In this document: positions 44,241-53,337 of the stretch, piece by piece
How positions within the stretch are numbered: position 1 is the first letter of the stretch
Layout of the letters: each line of letters starts with the position of its first letter
Source: Acidobacteriota bacterium
Lineage (GTDB): Bacteria; Acidobacteriota; Terriglobia; Acidiferrales; UBA7541
Direction: 5' to 3'
DNA: 64,000 bases
Assembly: GCA_013286465.1 (NCBI GenBank)
Contig: JABDFR010000004.1
Location: 16,659-80,658 of the forward strand
The notes under the pieces: generated by a model
The model's database searches: none
Told to the model about the DNA's origin: nothing
What the model saw: the letters and a program-made list of their open reading frames with translations, nothing else
Program-made: the position numbers and the translations under genes

Positions 44241-46799
44241 TCACTCAGTCCGCAGCGCCTTAATCGGTGAAATAGATGCAGCCCGCGCCGCAGGAATTAT
44301 CGCCGCAAAAAACGAACACACCGCCAAAGCCCCAGCGGCAACGACCAGCGCCAACGGATCCCAAGATTTCACGCCATACAGTTCCGAAGAAATCAACCGC
44401 CCCGCCCCAATCGCCAGCGGCACCCCCAGCAACAAACCAACCACCACCCGCCGAAACGCCCCCCGCAGCACCAACTGAACAATGTTGGCGCGGTCAGCGC
44501 CCAGCGTCATGCGAATACCAATCTCGTTAGTGCGTTGCGCCACCGTATATGCGGTCACGCCATACAGTCCGATCGCCGCAAGTAGCAGCGCGACAATCCC
44601 AAATAGTCCGGCCACACTCGCCACCGCCCGTTCCTGATCGAAAGACAGATCCAACTGCTGCTGCATCGTACGAATGCTGCTGATCGTCAAGTTCGGATCG
44701 ATATCGGCCAGCGTCTTGGCGATCTGCGGCTGAAGCGTCCCGACGGGGACATCAGTAACCAGCATCATGCCCTCAATGAAATGCGAGCGCAGCTCAACGC
44801 GGCTCATGATGTTGTCTTTGTAATCGACGTTCTGCGCCAGCGGCACGAAAAACGTCGGATTCGAGGTCCTGGTCAATGAATAACCTGTGAATTTCGAATC
44901 GCGCACCACGCCGATGATGCGAAAGGTATTCATGTTCTGCGGCAAGTCGAGGCCGAAGTGCTGCTCCAGCGGATCCTCATCGCTCTTGAAAAATCGCTTC
45001 ACGAATGCTTCATTCACGATAGCCACGGGCGCGGTGGTCTCGTTGTCAGCGGCACTGAAGGCGCGTCCGCGCAAGATGGTCATCCCGAAATTCTGCAGAT
45101 AGTTGGCGCTCACGCGATCCCACGACGACCCGTTATCTTCTTCGAGTTTGGCGATCGGATGTCCGGCCACCAACACCAGCTCGCCCCAATTATTGGTAAG
45201 CGGGTTATAAAGCGCCAGGCCGGATCCGCGCACCCCCGGCAGGCGATTCAGATTTTCTTCCATCTGGCGGTAGATCGAGGCTAACTTTTCCTGGGTGTAG
45301 AGCGCGGGCGGGTCGAGCAGGCCCACAACCACGCGGCTTTTTACTTCATATCCGAGATTCTGATGCTCCAGTTTGTTCAGGCTGCGCGCCAGCATCGTTG
45401 AACCGGCCACCAGCACAACAGAAACCGCTGCCTGCACGATCAGCAGGCCTTTGCGTGCGAAGGAGGCTTGATCGCCGGTGCTGCGGCCCGCGCCGCGCAG
45501 TGCGTCCGCGGGATTCGTGCGTGTTGCCAGCCACGCAGGAGCCGCGCCAAAAATAATTCCGGTGATGAGCGCGACTCCAAACGCGAACGCCAGGACGACA
45601 AGTGATGGCGCGGTGCTAATAGGAAGGAAATGCGCGCTCTGAAACGCCAACGCCAGCAATAGGCGCGAGGCCGCCACGGCGACTACCAGTCCTGCGACGC
45701 CGCCTGCAATCGCGAGCGTCACGCTCTCGGTAAGCGCCTGCGCGATGATTTGCCGCCGCGTGGCTCCCAATGCCAACCGCAGCGCCGTTTGCCCGCGCCG
45801 CGTCACCGCGCGCGCCAGCAGCAGATTCGCCACATTCGCGCACGCAATCAGCAGCACCATCCCGCACACCGCAAGCAAAATCTGCAAGCTGCGCCCGTAT
45901 TCTTCCTTCATCTCGGTCACGCCCGCGCCCGCCGGCACCACGTTCACAAATTGCTTTGGCAGAACTTGATCGATATCGGCCATCCAGTTCGCGGGATACC
46001 CCGCATCGTGAAGCATCCATTGCCGTACCACTCCGGTAAGCCGCGCGTTCATTCCGTCAGTGGAAGCGCCAGAACGCAAGCGGCCGATCACCCGCAGCCA
46101 CGCGGAAAACGAAACGTGCAATAGCGCGCCCTCGCCACCAATCATCGGTTCCTGCTGCAGTGGCAACCAAAGATCGGGCGGATCGCCGCGCAAGGTCTCC
46201 CCGAAAAATCCAGGCGGTGCGATTCCGATGATGGTGAAAGGATGGCCCTCCACCACGAAGCTGGAGCCGACGACCGCAGGATCGCCGCCATAAGTCGCCT
46301 GCCAAACGCGGTGGCTAATCACCGCGACCGGCGCGGCAGCGGCTGTGTCGTCGCCAGCCTCGAAAACCCGCCCGCCAAACGCCCGCACTCCCAGCGTCGA
46401 AAAATAATTTCCGGTGACAAACTCAGCGCGCAAAGGCCGCGGCGCCATTTCTGTCCCCTGACGCCGCACTCCCAACAGACCCACGCCGGCCTGAAACGCC
46501 GCCAGCTCTTCAAATTCCGGCGTCTCCTTTTTCAGCCGCTCGTAAAGCGAAAACGAGAACCTTCCCCAGCGGTCCTGTGGGCTTCCCTGAACGCAGCAAT
46601 CGTCGTCATCACCAACGCGATAAAGCCGCCCCGGGTCAGACACGGGAAGCGAACGCAGCATCACCGCGTGAATTAACGTAAAGATTGCGGTAGTCCCGCC
46701 AATCCCCAGCGCCAAGGTCAAAATCGCCGCAGCCGTAAACACCGGAGACAAACGAAACTGCCGCAAAGCATAGCGAAGATTGCCGCCCAAATTCTGCAT
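44241..46799 (-). CDS. ADOP-type MacB/FtsX-like permease 1
   Basis: 852 residues from ATG 46799 (MQNLGGNLRYALRQFRLSPV), with AGAGGTG upstream; the frame further upstream overlaps lexA and is not real. Two FtsX/MacB permease halves, each with a MacB-like periplasmic domain, form a duplicated permease. Hallmarks: TLALGIGGTTAIFTLIHAVM, LLIACANVANLLLARAVTRR, LFGIVALLLAAIGLYGVTAY and RTNEIGIRMTLGA. No ATPase gene is near. Such orphan permeases are abundant in Acidobacteriota; substrate unknown. Divergent from lexA. Confidence 0.9.
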   Translation of the reverse strand: MQNLGGNLRYALRQFRLSPVFTAAAILTLALGIGGTTAIFTLIHAVMLRSLPVSDPGRLYRVGDDDDCCVQGSPQDRWGRFSFSLYERLKKETPEFEELAAFQAGVGLLGVRRQGTEMAPRPLRAEFVTGNYFSTLGVRAFGGRVFEAGDDTAAAAPVAVISHRVWQATYGGDPAVVGSSFVVEGHPFTIIGIAPPGFFGETLRGDPPDLWLPLQQEPMIGGEGALLHVSFSAWLRVIGRLRSGASTDGMNARLTGVVRQWMLHDAGYPANWMADIDQVLPKQFVNVVPAGAGVTEMKEEYGRSLQILLAVCGMVLLIACANVANLLLARAVTRRGQTALRLALGATRRQIIAQALTESVTLAIAGGVAGLVVAVAASRLLLALAFQSAHFLPISTAPSLVVLAFAFGVALITGIIFGAAPAWLATRTNPADALRGAGRSTGDQASFARKGLLIVQAAVSVVLVAGSTMLARSLNKLEHQNLGYEVKSRVVVGLLDPPALYTQEKLASIYRQMEENLNRLPGVRGSGLALYNPLTNNWGELVLVAGHPIAKLEEDNGSSWDRVSANYLQNFGMTILRGRAFSAADNETTAPVAIVNEAFVKRFFKSDEDPLEQHFGLDLPQNMNTFRIIGVVRDSKFTGYSLTRTSNPTFFVPLAQNVDYKDNIMSRVELRSHFIEGMMLVTDVPVGTLQPQIAKTLADIDPNLTISSIRTMQQQLDLSFDQERAVASVAGLFGIVALLLAAIGLYGVTAYTVAQRTNEIGIRMTLGADRANIVQLVLRGAFRRVVVGLLLGVPLAIGAGRLISSELYGVKSWDPLALVVAAGALAVCSFFAAIIPAARAASISPIKALRTE

Positions 46800-46892
46800 C
46801 GAGCACCTCTGCAACAACGATACGCAATTCGCGCGCCGCAGGTTCCCTGAGCACGCAAAACTGCCCGACCCAAACCTGCGCCAACGGCCAGC

Positions 46893-46922
46893 TTGACTTT
46901 TCGCCTTCTCTTCGCCTATAGT
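46893..46922 (+). promoter_or_regulatory. lexA promoter with a TTCGCC direct repeat
   Basis: TTGACT, 18 nt, TATAGT, start near 46929, AGGAG before ATG 46953. The spacer holds TTCGCCTT (46900-46907) and TTCGCC (46911-46916), 11 bp apart, a possible self-regulatory site. Confidence 0.55.
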
Positions 46923-46952
46923 CGCCTTGCAACTAATAGGAGCCGAACCCTT

Positions 46953-47576
46953 ATGACACTGACCAAGCGCCAAAAGCAGGTTCTCGATTACCTCGTCGGC
47001 TTCATGAACAAGAACGGCTACTCGCCCAGCTTCGAGGAAATCGCCCGCGCCCTGAAACTTAATTCGCTGGCTACCGTCCACAAGCATCTCTCCACGCTCG
47101 AGAAAAAAGGCTTCCTGCGCCGCGGCTACAATCAAAGCCGCTCGATCGAAATCACGCAGCTGGTGAAATCAGTCCCCGAACAGGTAATCACGCGCCGCGC
47201 CACCGATTTGCCGCTCCTCGGAAAAATTGCCGCGGGCCGTCCTGTCGAAGCAATCGAAGATCGCGAGTCTCTCTCCCTCGGCGATTTCACCCGCGGCTCA
47301 AATAATTTCGTCCTGCAAGTAAAGGGCGAATCCATGCGCGACGATCACATTCTCGATGGCGATTACATAGTCGTGGAACAAACGCAGGTCGTAAATCCAG
47401 GCGAAATTGTAGTAGCCCTAGTAGGCGGCGACGAAGCCACTCTAAAACGCTTCTACCGCGACAGCCCCGGCAAAGTCCGCCTACAACCAGCCAATTCCCA
47501 GATGGCCCCAATCATAGTTCCGGCCGCCGACGTCCGCATCCAAGGCCGAGTAATCGGAGTCCTAAGAAAGTATTAA
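46953..47576 (+). CDS. lexA: SOS repressor LexA
   Basis: 207 residues from ATG 46953, with AGGAG upstream; an earlier ATG lies upstream of the promoter. N-terminal winged helix (SPSFEEIARALKLNSLATVH), the autocleavage bond A94-G95 (KIAAGRPV), catalytic S127 (GESMRDDHI) and K165 (ATLKRF). Represses DNA repair genes until RecA-stimulated cleavage. A hairpin repeat follows its stop. Confidence 0.96.
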   Translation: MTLTKRQKQVLDYLVGFMNKNGYSPSFEEIARALKLNSLATVHKHLSTLEKKGFLRRGYNQSRSIEITQLVKSVPEQVITRRATDLPLLGKIAAGRPVEAIEDRESLSLGDFTRGSNNFVLQVKGESMRDDHILDGDYIVVEQTQVVNPGEIVVALVGGDEATLKRFYRDSPGKVRLQPANSQMAPIIVPAADVRIQGRVIGVLRKY

Positions 47577-47582
47577 GCCCTC

Positions 47583-47622
47583 GTAGGGGAGGGTTCTTCA
47601 GACCCTCCCGCCTTTCGGCCCC
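47583..47622 (+). repeat. Dispersed hairpin repeat R1, copy 5
   Basis: GTAGGGGAGGGTTCTTCAGA, CCCTCCCGCC, TTTCGGCCCC right after lexA. GGGAGGGT and ACCCTCCC pair. The rest of the spacer to 47827 shows no gene. Confidence 0.7.
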
Positions 47623-47827
47623 GCATTCTCGCGCGCACTCCCGAATGAATCCTCAAGTGCGCCCGAACCGTACCGGCAAATTTTCCACAGCCCCAGTTGC
47701 TTCGGTGGAAACTCCTGTACCATTTTGCAATTGCTTCCCACTCCGCACAGGTCTAGATTGAGATTCCCCAGTCTTACTAGTGGTGCAGGCAGTCCCTGTT
47801 CCGTTTGTGGGCCCAAGGAGGGGGTAA

Positions 47828-48400
47828 ATGTGGGGTGACAAAAAGCCGGCCAATCCGGCGAAACCGGCCGGCAACGTGCCGGAGCCGCCGAAGCCGTCCG
47901 CACCTGAGTATTTCAATCCAAGCACGGCGAGCGCACCGCCGCCCGTGGAGGCAAGAACTATGAGTCCTATCGAGACGAGCTATCCTTCTGCCGGTTCCAC
48001 CAGCGCGACCGCGCGCCTGGGATCCAGTCTGCACTTCAAAGGGGAGATCTCCGGCAACGAAGATCTTCACGTCGATGGCAGCGTGGAAGGTCTGATTCAC
48101 CTGGATGACCGCAAACTAACCGTAGGCGCCAGCGCCAAAGTTACCGCCGACGTGATCGCCCGCGAAGTGGTCGTCTACGGCAATGTAAAAGGCAATCTGC
48201 AAGCCCGCGACCGCATCGAGATCAAGAAAGACGGCTCGGTCGTAGGCGATCTAACCACCGCCCGCATCATGATCGAAGACGGCGCCTATTTCAAAGGCTC
48301 CATCGAGATCGACAAGACCGGCGAAGGCGGCGAAGATTCCAAGTCCTCGTTCTCGAAAGCGGCCAAAGGCACCACGGTCTCCTCGAGCACGAGCTCCTAA
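47828..48400 (+). CDS. Bactofilin-family cytoskeletal protein
   Basis: 190 residues behind AGGAGGGGG. A Pro/Ala-rich N-terminal tail (about 1-65) is followed by the beta-helical bactofilin core (GSSLHFKGEISGNEDLHVDG ... VVVYGNVKGNLQARDRIEIK) of about 95 residues, and a Ser/Lys-rich tail. Bactofilins polymerise without nucleotides and often organise peptidoglycan enzymes. No such partner is adjacent. Typical length. Confidence 0.93.
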   Translation: MWGDKKPANPAKPAGNVPEPPKPSAPEYFNPSTASAPPPVEARTMSPIETSYPSAGSTSATARLGSSLHFKGEISGNEDLHVDGSVEGLIHLDDRKLTVGASAKVTADVIAREVVVYGNVKGNLQARDRIEIKKDGSVVGDLTTARIMIEDGAYFKGSIEIDKTGEGGEDSKSSFSKAAKGTTVSSSTSS

Positions 48401-48481
48401 GATTTCAGCAATCGCAATCCGCATCTACGGCGGACCACTCGGCGGCGAAGCAGCCACCGGCCGGTCCGCCGCGCCATTTAA

Positions 48482-48506
48482 GTAGCGCCGGCGTCCCTGC
48501 CGGCAT
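48482..48506 (+). repeat. Repeat R3
   Basis: GTAGCGCCGGCGTCCCTGCC followed by GGCAT, nearly identical to the copy at 15438. It sits 80 bp past the bactofilin stop. Confidence 0.6.
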
Positions 48507-48646
48507 CCTACGATCACAAATCCAGGAACATGCAAACTCAAGTTCGGACGAATAAGTAAGAACGAAGCCGATATTCCGTAACGACCCCCATATCAAGCCC
48601 ACACACCTCAGGACTATCCGCCCGTAATGTGGTATAGCGTTGCATA

Positions 48647-49171
48647 ATGCCATCGACCGCGAATTCTCCAACCACCTCCACCTCCACAGCCGCCGGGCAA
48701 TCGGCCAAAAGCCAAAAGGCCCGCCTATGGCAGCACATTCTTCTCTTCGGCCTAGCGGGCGGGATTATCATCACGCTCCTAAAATGGACCGAGTACCGCT
48801 ACCTGGTCATCGAGCATTCCATCGAGATCTACGGCGGCCTGACCGCGGCCACGTTCTCGGCATTCGGCATCTGGCTAGGCCTGCGGCTCACGCGGAAGCA
48901 AATTGTCGTAAAAGAAGTACACGTATCCGTTCTCCCCGGGCAGCCATTCATCGTGAACTCCAAGAAGCAAGAGGAGCTGGAAATCACGCCGCGCGAGCTG
49001 GAAATCCTGGAACTGATCGCCAAAGGCATGAGCAACCGCGAAATCGCCCAGAAACTTTTCGTGAGCGAAAACACGGTGAAGACCCATTCCAGCCGCGTTT
49101 TCGATAAACTCGGCGCCAAGCGCCGCACGCAAGCCGCTCAATTGGGCAAAGAATTCGGCTTGCTACCGTGA
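48647..49171 (+). CDS. Membrane-anchored LuxR/FixJ-type DNA-binding protein
   Basis: 174 residues. A Ser/Thr-rich N-terminus, two membrane helices (about 28-46 and 61-78), a short linker and a C-terminal LuxR-type HTH (ITPRELEILELIAKGMSNRE ... ENTVKTHSSRVFDKLGAKRR). No receiver domain is present. A DNA-binding protein held in the membrane suggests signal sensing by proteolysis or by the membrane helices. Similar two-helix LuxR proteins occur in this phylum. The DUF4199 gene follows 158 bp later. Target unknown. Confidence 0.8.
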   Translation: MPSTANSPTTSTSTAAGQSAKSQKARLWQHILLFGLAGGIIITLLKWTEYRYLVIEHSIEIYGGLTAATFSAFGIWLGLRLTRKQIVVKEVHVSVLPGQPFIVNSKKQEELEITPRELEILELIAKGMSNREIAQKLFVSENTVKTHSSRVFDKLGAKRRTQAAQLGKEFGLLP

Positions 49172-49329
49172 ACTCAGTTCCGGAGGGCGGGATTTGAACG
49201 CGGCCACCTCACTCCGAAGCATGATTTGCGGCCTTGCGGGCCAAAATCACCCGAAAGGATGACGACAATTCCGCGGCAGGCGCCTAGATTGCGCCAGTCG
49301 GCAATCTTCAAATACCGGAGGGAACCATA

Positions 49330-49875
49330 GTGAAGAAGACCATCCTTACATTCGGGCTGATTTCCGGCGTTATTTCGTCGGCGCTGATGATTTGCATGAT
49401 TCCGTTTTACGACAAGATTGGGAACGACAAGGCCTTAATCCTCGGCTACACGTCCATCGTCCTGTCATTCCTCCTGGTCTATTTCGGCATTCGCTCCTAT
49501 CGCGATAACGTCGCGGATGGCCACATCACCTTCGCCAAGGGCTTCGGTGTCGGCATCTGCATTACTCTAATTTCGTGCCTGTTCTACGTCGGGACTTGGG
49601 AAATTTTGTCCCGCACCGTTTTTCAGGATTTCATGGACAAGTATTCTGCGGCTATGATTGCCAAGGCTCAGGCGTCCGGCGCGAGTGCGGCAGTGGTGCA
49701 AGCGAAAATCGATGAGATTCAGCACATGAAAGAAATGTACGCACATCCGCTTTACCGTATGCTGATGACGTTTATCGAGCCGTTCCCGATTGGACTGCTG
49801 ATCACTCTGATTTCCGCAGCGGTTCTGAGAAAAAAGGCGCAGCCGGAATCGGCGCAGACCGCCGCGACAGCGTAA
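49330..49875 (+). CDS. DUF4199-family membrane protein
   Basis: 181 residues from GTG 49330, with GGAGGG upstream. Four membrane helices; the first starts at residue 5, and a polar coiled region (about 100-140) lies between helices three and four. The family is common in Bacteroidota and Acidobacteriota and has no assigned biochemical role. The spacer before it (49172-49329) contains no gene. Confidence 0.8.
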   Translation: MKKTILTFGLISGVISSALMICMIPFYDKIGNDKALILGYTSIVLSFLLVYFGIRSYRDNVADGHITFAKGFGVGICITLISCLFYVGTWEILSRTVFQDFMDKYSAAMIAKAQASGASAAVVQAKIDEIQHMKEMYAHPLYRMLMTFIEPFPIGLLITLISAAVLRKKAQPESAQTAATA

Positions 49876-49917
49876 GGCACTGTTAAGATATTCATCTAAA
49901 AGAGAGAGGGAAAAAAA

Positions 49918-50322
49918 ATGGCTAGAGTCACAGGAATTGGCGGGGTGTTCATCAAAGCGAAATCCGACGAGAAAGCTCTCGCCGAATGGTACAAGACGAA
50001 TCTCGGCATCAAGCTCGAGGACTGGGGAGGCTGCGCCCTCGAGTGGACCGAGGATACAGCAGAGGACAAGGGTGCTACAGCATGGGCTGTCGCCGCCCCG
50101 AAAACGAAATGGTTCAGCCCCAGCGAATCAAGTTTCATGATCAACTATCGCATCGACAATATGGAAGAAATGATCGCGCAACTAAAGAGCGGCGGCGTCG
50201 AGCTCCAGAAGGGCCCCGAATTCCACGAGAACGGCGTATTTGCATGGGTAATGGACCCCGAAGGCAACAAAGTCGAATTGTGGGAACCAAAGCTCTGGGA
50301 CGATAAAAACAAGAAGCCGTAG
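49918..50322 (+). CDS. VOC/glyoxalase-type small protein
   Basis: 134 residues, one VOC domain from start to end: GVFIKAKSDEKALAEWYKTN at the first strand-helix and a closing strand GNKVELWEP. Several His/Glu positions usual for metal binding (for example the final Glu) are present. Members range from glyoxalase I to antibiotic-resistance proteins, so activity cannot be assigned. AGAGAGGG precedes the ATG. Confidence 0.85.
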   Translation: MARVTGIGGVFIKAKSDEKALAEWYKTNLGIKLEDWGGCALEWTEDTAEDKGATAWAVAAPKTKWFSPSESSFMINYRIDNMEEMIAQLKSGGVELQKGPEFHENGVFAWVMDPEGNKVELWEPKLWDDKNKKP

Positions 50323-50360
50323 ATAAGCGCATTACGGGGGCTCTTGCATTTCGGTGGGAG

Positions 50361-50463
50361 CCTCCGCATTTATGCGGAGGAAGGAGCGCTTCAGCGCTCC
50401 GGAAACAGCCGCCCTATATAAAGGCGCTTTAGCGCTGGCCACCAGGTGCGGCGCTTCCGCCGC
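50361..50463. repeat. Tandem hairpin block
   Basis: Four hairpins in 103 bp: CCTCCGCATT with TATGCGGAGG (50361-50380); GGAGCGCT, TC, AGCGCTCC (50383-50400); GCGCT, TT, AGCGC around 50423-50435; GCGGC, GCTTCC, GCCGC at 50448-50463. They lie between convergent genes and no ribosome-binding site or gene is seen in the whole spacer 50323-50522. Confidence 0.6.
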
Positions 50464-50522
50464 AACGGTGACCACTAAACGCTGTCGTCAATTCTCCATC
50501 TCACTAAAGCCCCGCTCGCCTC

Positions 50523-53000
50523 TCACTCCGAGCGAAGCGCTTGCATCACGTCCACGCGCGCCGCCCGCGCCGCCGGCAGCATCGAAGCAACCACCGCCGC
50601 GCCCAGCAGCACAAACGCAGAAACGATCACCGGCAATGCGCCCGGCATTTTCAAGTCGCCGAAATAACTGCCTGCCACGCGCGCCACGACGAACCCGAAC
50701 GCCGCGCCCGCCAGAACCCCAACTCCAGCCATCACAACGCCCTCGCTCACAACTCCTCTCAACAGATTTTTCGGCTGCGACCCAAGCGCCAGGCGAATCC
50801 CGAATTCCCGTGTCCGCGCGCTCACAGAAAACGCCAGTACACCCGCGACGCCAACGACCGCAATCAGCAACGCCACGCCCGCGAACACGCCAAACACCAG
50901 CGAATTCAAGCGATCCGGCGCCAGCACTTTTGCACGGATGTCCTCAAGAGTGGCGGCGTGCTCCACCGGTTCATCGGCGGACATCTCCCGAATAATTTTT
51001 GTTACCGGCGTTACCAGCGCATAAGGATTTCCGCTGGTGTGGATGAAGAGATGACCGCCGAATAAGCCGCCTTCCGCAAAGGTGCCGTAAATTGTGGGGG
51101 TCGGCGCTGCAACGATATGCAAGTCATCCATATCCGGGACCACGCCAATAATCCGGTGCGGCGCCATCACTCGCGCCTTTTCGGCATCGCTGCCGGGCAG
51201 AAACTCGAGCACCGGATCCGTCCAATAGACATGCCGATTAATGGGATCCTGGCCAGGGAACATGGTCTGTGCAAGAGTCTGGCTGACGATCACCACCGGC
51301 TCGTGATCCCCGTCATCGAGCGCGTTGAAATCGCGGCCGGCAAGAATGGGAGCGCGCAGCGCGCTGAAAAACCCGGGAGAAATCGTACGCGACTGCGCCC
51401 GAGGATCGTCTGCGCTATGAGGGTGACCGTCGCCGGCGAATTGCAAACCTATCCCGAAGTTCTCGGCGTCACGCCAGGGAGCAACTTCAGCGAAAGCCGT
51501 CTGGGTAACACTGGGTAGCGCATCGATGCGCCGGATCGATTCCTTGTAAAAATCGAGGACTTGCTGCGGCGATTTTCCGTTGTACAGCGCTGGAACGTCG
51601 ACAACCAGGACTTTACGCGTATCGACACCAGTCTGCTGCGCTTGCAACGCGATCATCGTCGTGATCAAAACGCTCGCGCCGGCCAAGAGCACGAAAGACG
51701 CGGCAATTTGCGTGACGGCGAAAACCCGCTGGCGGCGGCTGGTGCTGCTGGTCATGCGCACGCTTCCGCTCGCGAGGTTGATGCCATTCGCGGCGCCCGC
51801 CGAAGGCAGCCGCGGCACAAACGCCAAAATCACCGCGGCCACCACTGCCAGCGCCACACCCACCCACAGCAGGCTGGAATCCACCGTCAAATCCAGCGCG
51901 CGCACGGAGAAGCGCGAAGCGTAGCGCGCCAGAATGGTGACCAATGGCTGCGCGATGATCAATGCGATGCCCGCTCCGGCGCCGCAAAGCAGCAGACTTT
52001 CGGCTAGCAACATCCGCCGCAGCGCGAAAGTGCTGGCGCCCAGCGCCGCGCGGATCGAGAGTTCTCCTTCGCGCCGTACCGTTCGCGCAAGAATCAGGTT
52101 GGCCACGTTCGAGCACGCGATGATGAACACCAGGCCCGACGCAGCAAGCAGCACCAGAAGCACCGTACGCGCGCCAGACGTAATCTCGTCGCGCAGCATC
52201 CGGGTCTCAATGCGGAAATTGCCGTTCGCGGGATACGCTTCAGCGTGGTCCTTCTCCATGGACGCGTAAGCGGTAAGCAGCTCGCCGCGAGCCTGCTCGA
52301 GAGTCGCGCCAGGAGCAAGCTTGCCGAAGAGCTCGGTCATTCGATGGACGCGGCCGGTGACCATCGTCGCCGAAAGATGATGCGGGCTGACCACCATGTT
52401 GCCGATAATCTCGGTCTCCGCGGGGTACGGCACGCTCGGTTCCAGGACGCCGACAACCGTGGCGGAGCGATCGCCGATGCTGCTGAGGCGAACTGTTTTG
52501 CCGATCACGCCTGGATCTTTGTGGTAAACGGTAGACCAGAAGCGATAGGTGAGCACGATCACGCCCGGGGCGCTAGGACCATCATCTTGCGGTCCGATCA
52601 GACGCCCGAGAACAGGGCGCAGTCCCATGACATCGAAGTAGCTGCCGCCGACCACGCCACCCTGCACTCCGCGAGGTTCACCGAGTCCGACCATCGTAAA
52701 GGTCATCTGCGAGAAATCGCCAAACTCGCTCACCGAGTGCACGCTGGCTTCAAGGTCCCTGACTTCCGGCACGGAGAAAGCCACGTTATCGGTGCCGAGG
52801 CCGGGGGCTCCCTGGCGGATGTAGATAAGCCTGTTTTCGTCACGGTTGACGAGCGGCTTGAGCAGCACCCCCCGCACCAGCGTGAAGATCGCCGCGTTAG
52901 CCCCGATGCCCAGCGCCAGCGTAAGGATCACAATGCTAGCCAGTCCTTTGCTGCGCATCAGCGAGTGGAACGCAACTTTTAGATCGCGGATAATTGACAT
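50523..53000 (-). CDS. ADOP-type MacB/FtsX-like permease 2
   Basis: 825 residues from ATG 53000 (MSIIRDLKVAFHSLMRSKGL). Same architecture as permease 1, with two permease halves: ASIVILTLALGIGANAAIFT, LVFIIACSNVANLILARTVR, RTREFGIRLALGSQPKN and the final MLPAARAARVDVMQALRSE. Only distantly similar to permease 1, so not a recent copy. No ATPase gene is present. The sigma-54-type promoter and inverted repeat upstream suggest control by an NtrC-family activator. Confidence 0.9.
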   Translation of the reverse strand: MSIIRDLKVAFHSLMRSKGLASIVILTLALGIGANAAIFTLVRGVLLKPLVNRDENRLIYIRQGAPGLGTDNVAFSVPEVRDLEASVHSVSEFGDFSQMTFTMVGLGEPRGVQGGVVGGSYFDVMGLRPVLGRLIGPQDDGPSAPGVIVLTYRFWSTVYHKDPGVIGKTVRLSSIGDRSATVVGVLEPSVPYPAETEIIGNMVVSPHHLSATMVTGRVHRMTELFGKLAPGATLEQARGELLTAYASMEKDHAEAYPANGNFRIETRMLRDEITSGARTVLLVLLAASGLVFIIACSNVANLILARTVRREGELSIRAALGASTFALRRMLLAESLLLCGAGAGIALIIAQPLVTILARYASRFSVRALDLTVDSSLLWVGVALAVVAAVILAFVPRLPSAGAANGINLASGSVRMTSSTSRRQRVFAVTQIAASFVLLAGASVLITTMIALQAQQTGVDTRKVLVVDVPALYNGKSPQQVLDFYKESIRRIDALPSVTQTAFAEVAPWRDAENFGIGLQFAGDGHPHSADDPRAQSRTISPGFFSALRAPILAGRDFNALDDGDHEPVVIVSQTLAQTMFPGQDPINRHVYWTDPVLEFLPGSDAEKARVMAPHRIIGVVPDMDDLHIVAAPTPTIYGTFAEGGLFGGHLFIHTSGNPYALVTPVTKIIREMSADEPVEHAATLEDIRAKVLAPDRLNSLVFGVFAGVALLIAVVGVAGVLAFSVSARTREFGIRLALGSQPKNLLRGVVSEGVVMAGVGVLAGAAFGFVVARVAGSYFGDLKMPGALPVIVSAFVLLGAAVVASMLPAARAARVDVMQALRSE

Positions 53001-53024
53001 AGTTCTCGCCCCCTCGGCCTTCCT

Positions 53025-53042
53025 TAGCACCACGCGTGCCAA
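53025..53042 (-). promoter_or_regulatory. Sigma-54 (RpoN) type promoter for permease 2
   Basis: On the minus strand: TTGGCACGCGTGGTGCTA. The invariant GG (-24) and GC (-12) are separated by exactly 10 nt, and TTGGCACG matches the consensus. Start is expected near 53015, 15 nt before the start codon. Confidence 0.65.
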
Positions 53043-53113
53043 TGGGAAAGCCCGCATTATAAATCACTTCTCACAGGATAGTCGCAGCAGATGCTCGTTT
53101 TCGACAGCACCCA

Positions 53114-53129
53114 TGTCCAAATTCGGACA
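53114..53129. promoter_or_regulatory. Inverted repeat TGTCC-N6-GGACA, possible activator site
   Basis: A perfect 5-bp inverted repeat about 100-115 bp upstream of the predicted sigma-54 start, the usual distance for an enhancer-binding protein. The rest of the 53001-53337 spacer has no other feature. Confidence 0.45.
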
Positions 53130-53337
53130 CCCCGGCGGCAGCCCCGCCGCCTTCTTCGCGGCGGAGCAGCGGAATTACGGTGTGAGCCCCTACCGTTGGC
53201 GAGGTGGGCGACAATTTGCTGACTGATTATCGTAAATCCTGATTAACGCGGTAACCGGAGAAGTGAAATCGTCCGAAATCCGCTTATTAGATGGTCCTGC
53301 TGAGTCCCCCCTTCGAGTTTTGCGATACTATCTTTTG

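Noticed and set aside
46800..46890. Possible sigma-54 promoter for ADOP permease 1
   Set aside because: TTGGCGC-like words are present but no GG-N10-GC pair has the right spacing.
49180..49260. tRNA-like text (GGGCGGGATTTGAACGCGGC) suggesting a minus-strand tRNA 3' half
   Set aside because: The T-stem does not pair (CCGCG against CCCGC) and no anticodon or acceptor arm can be made.
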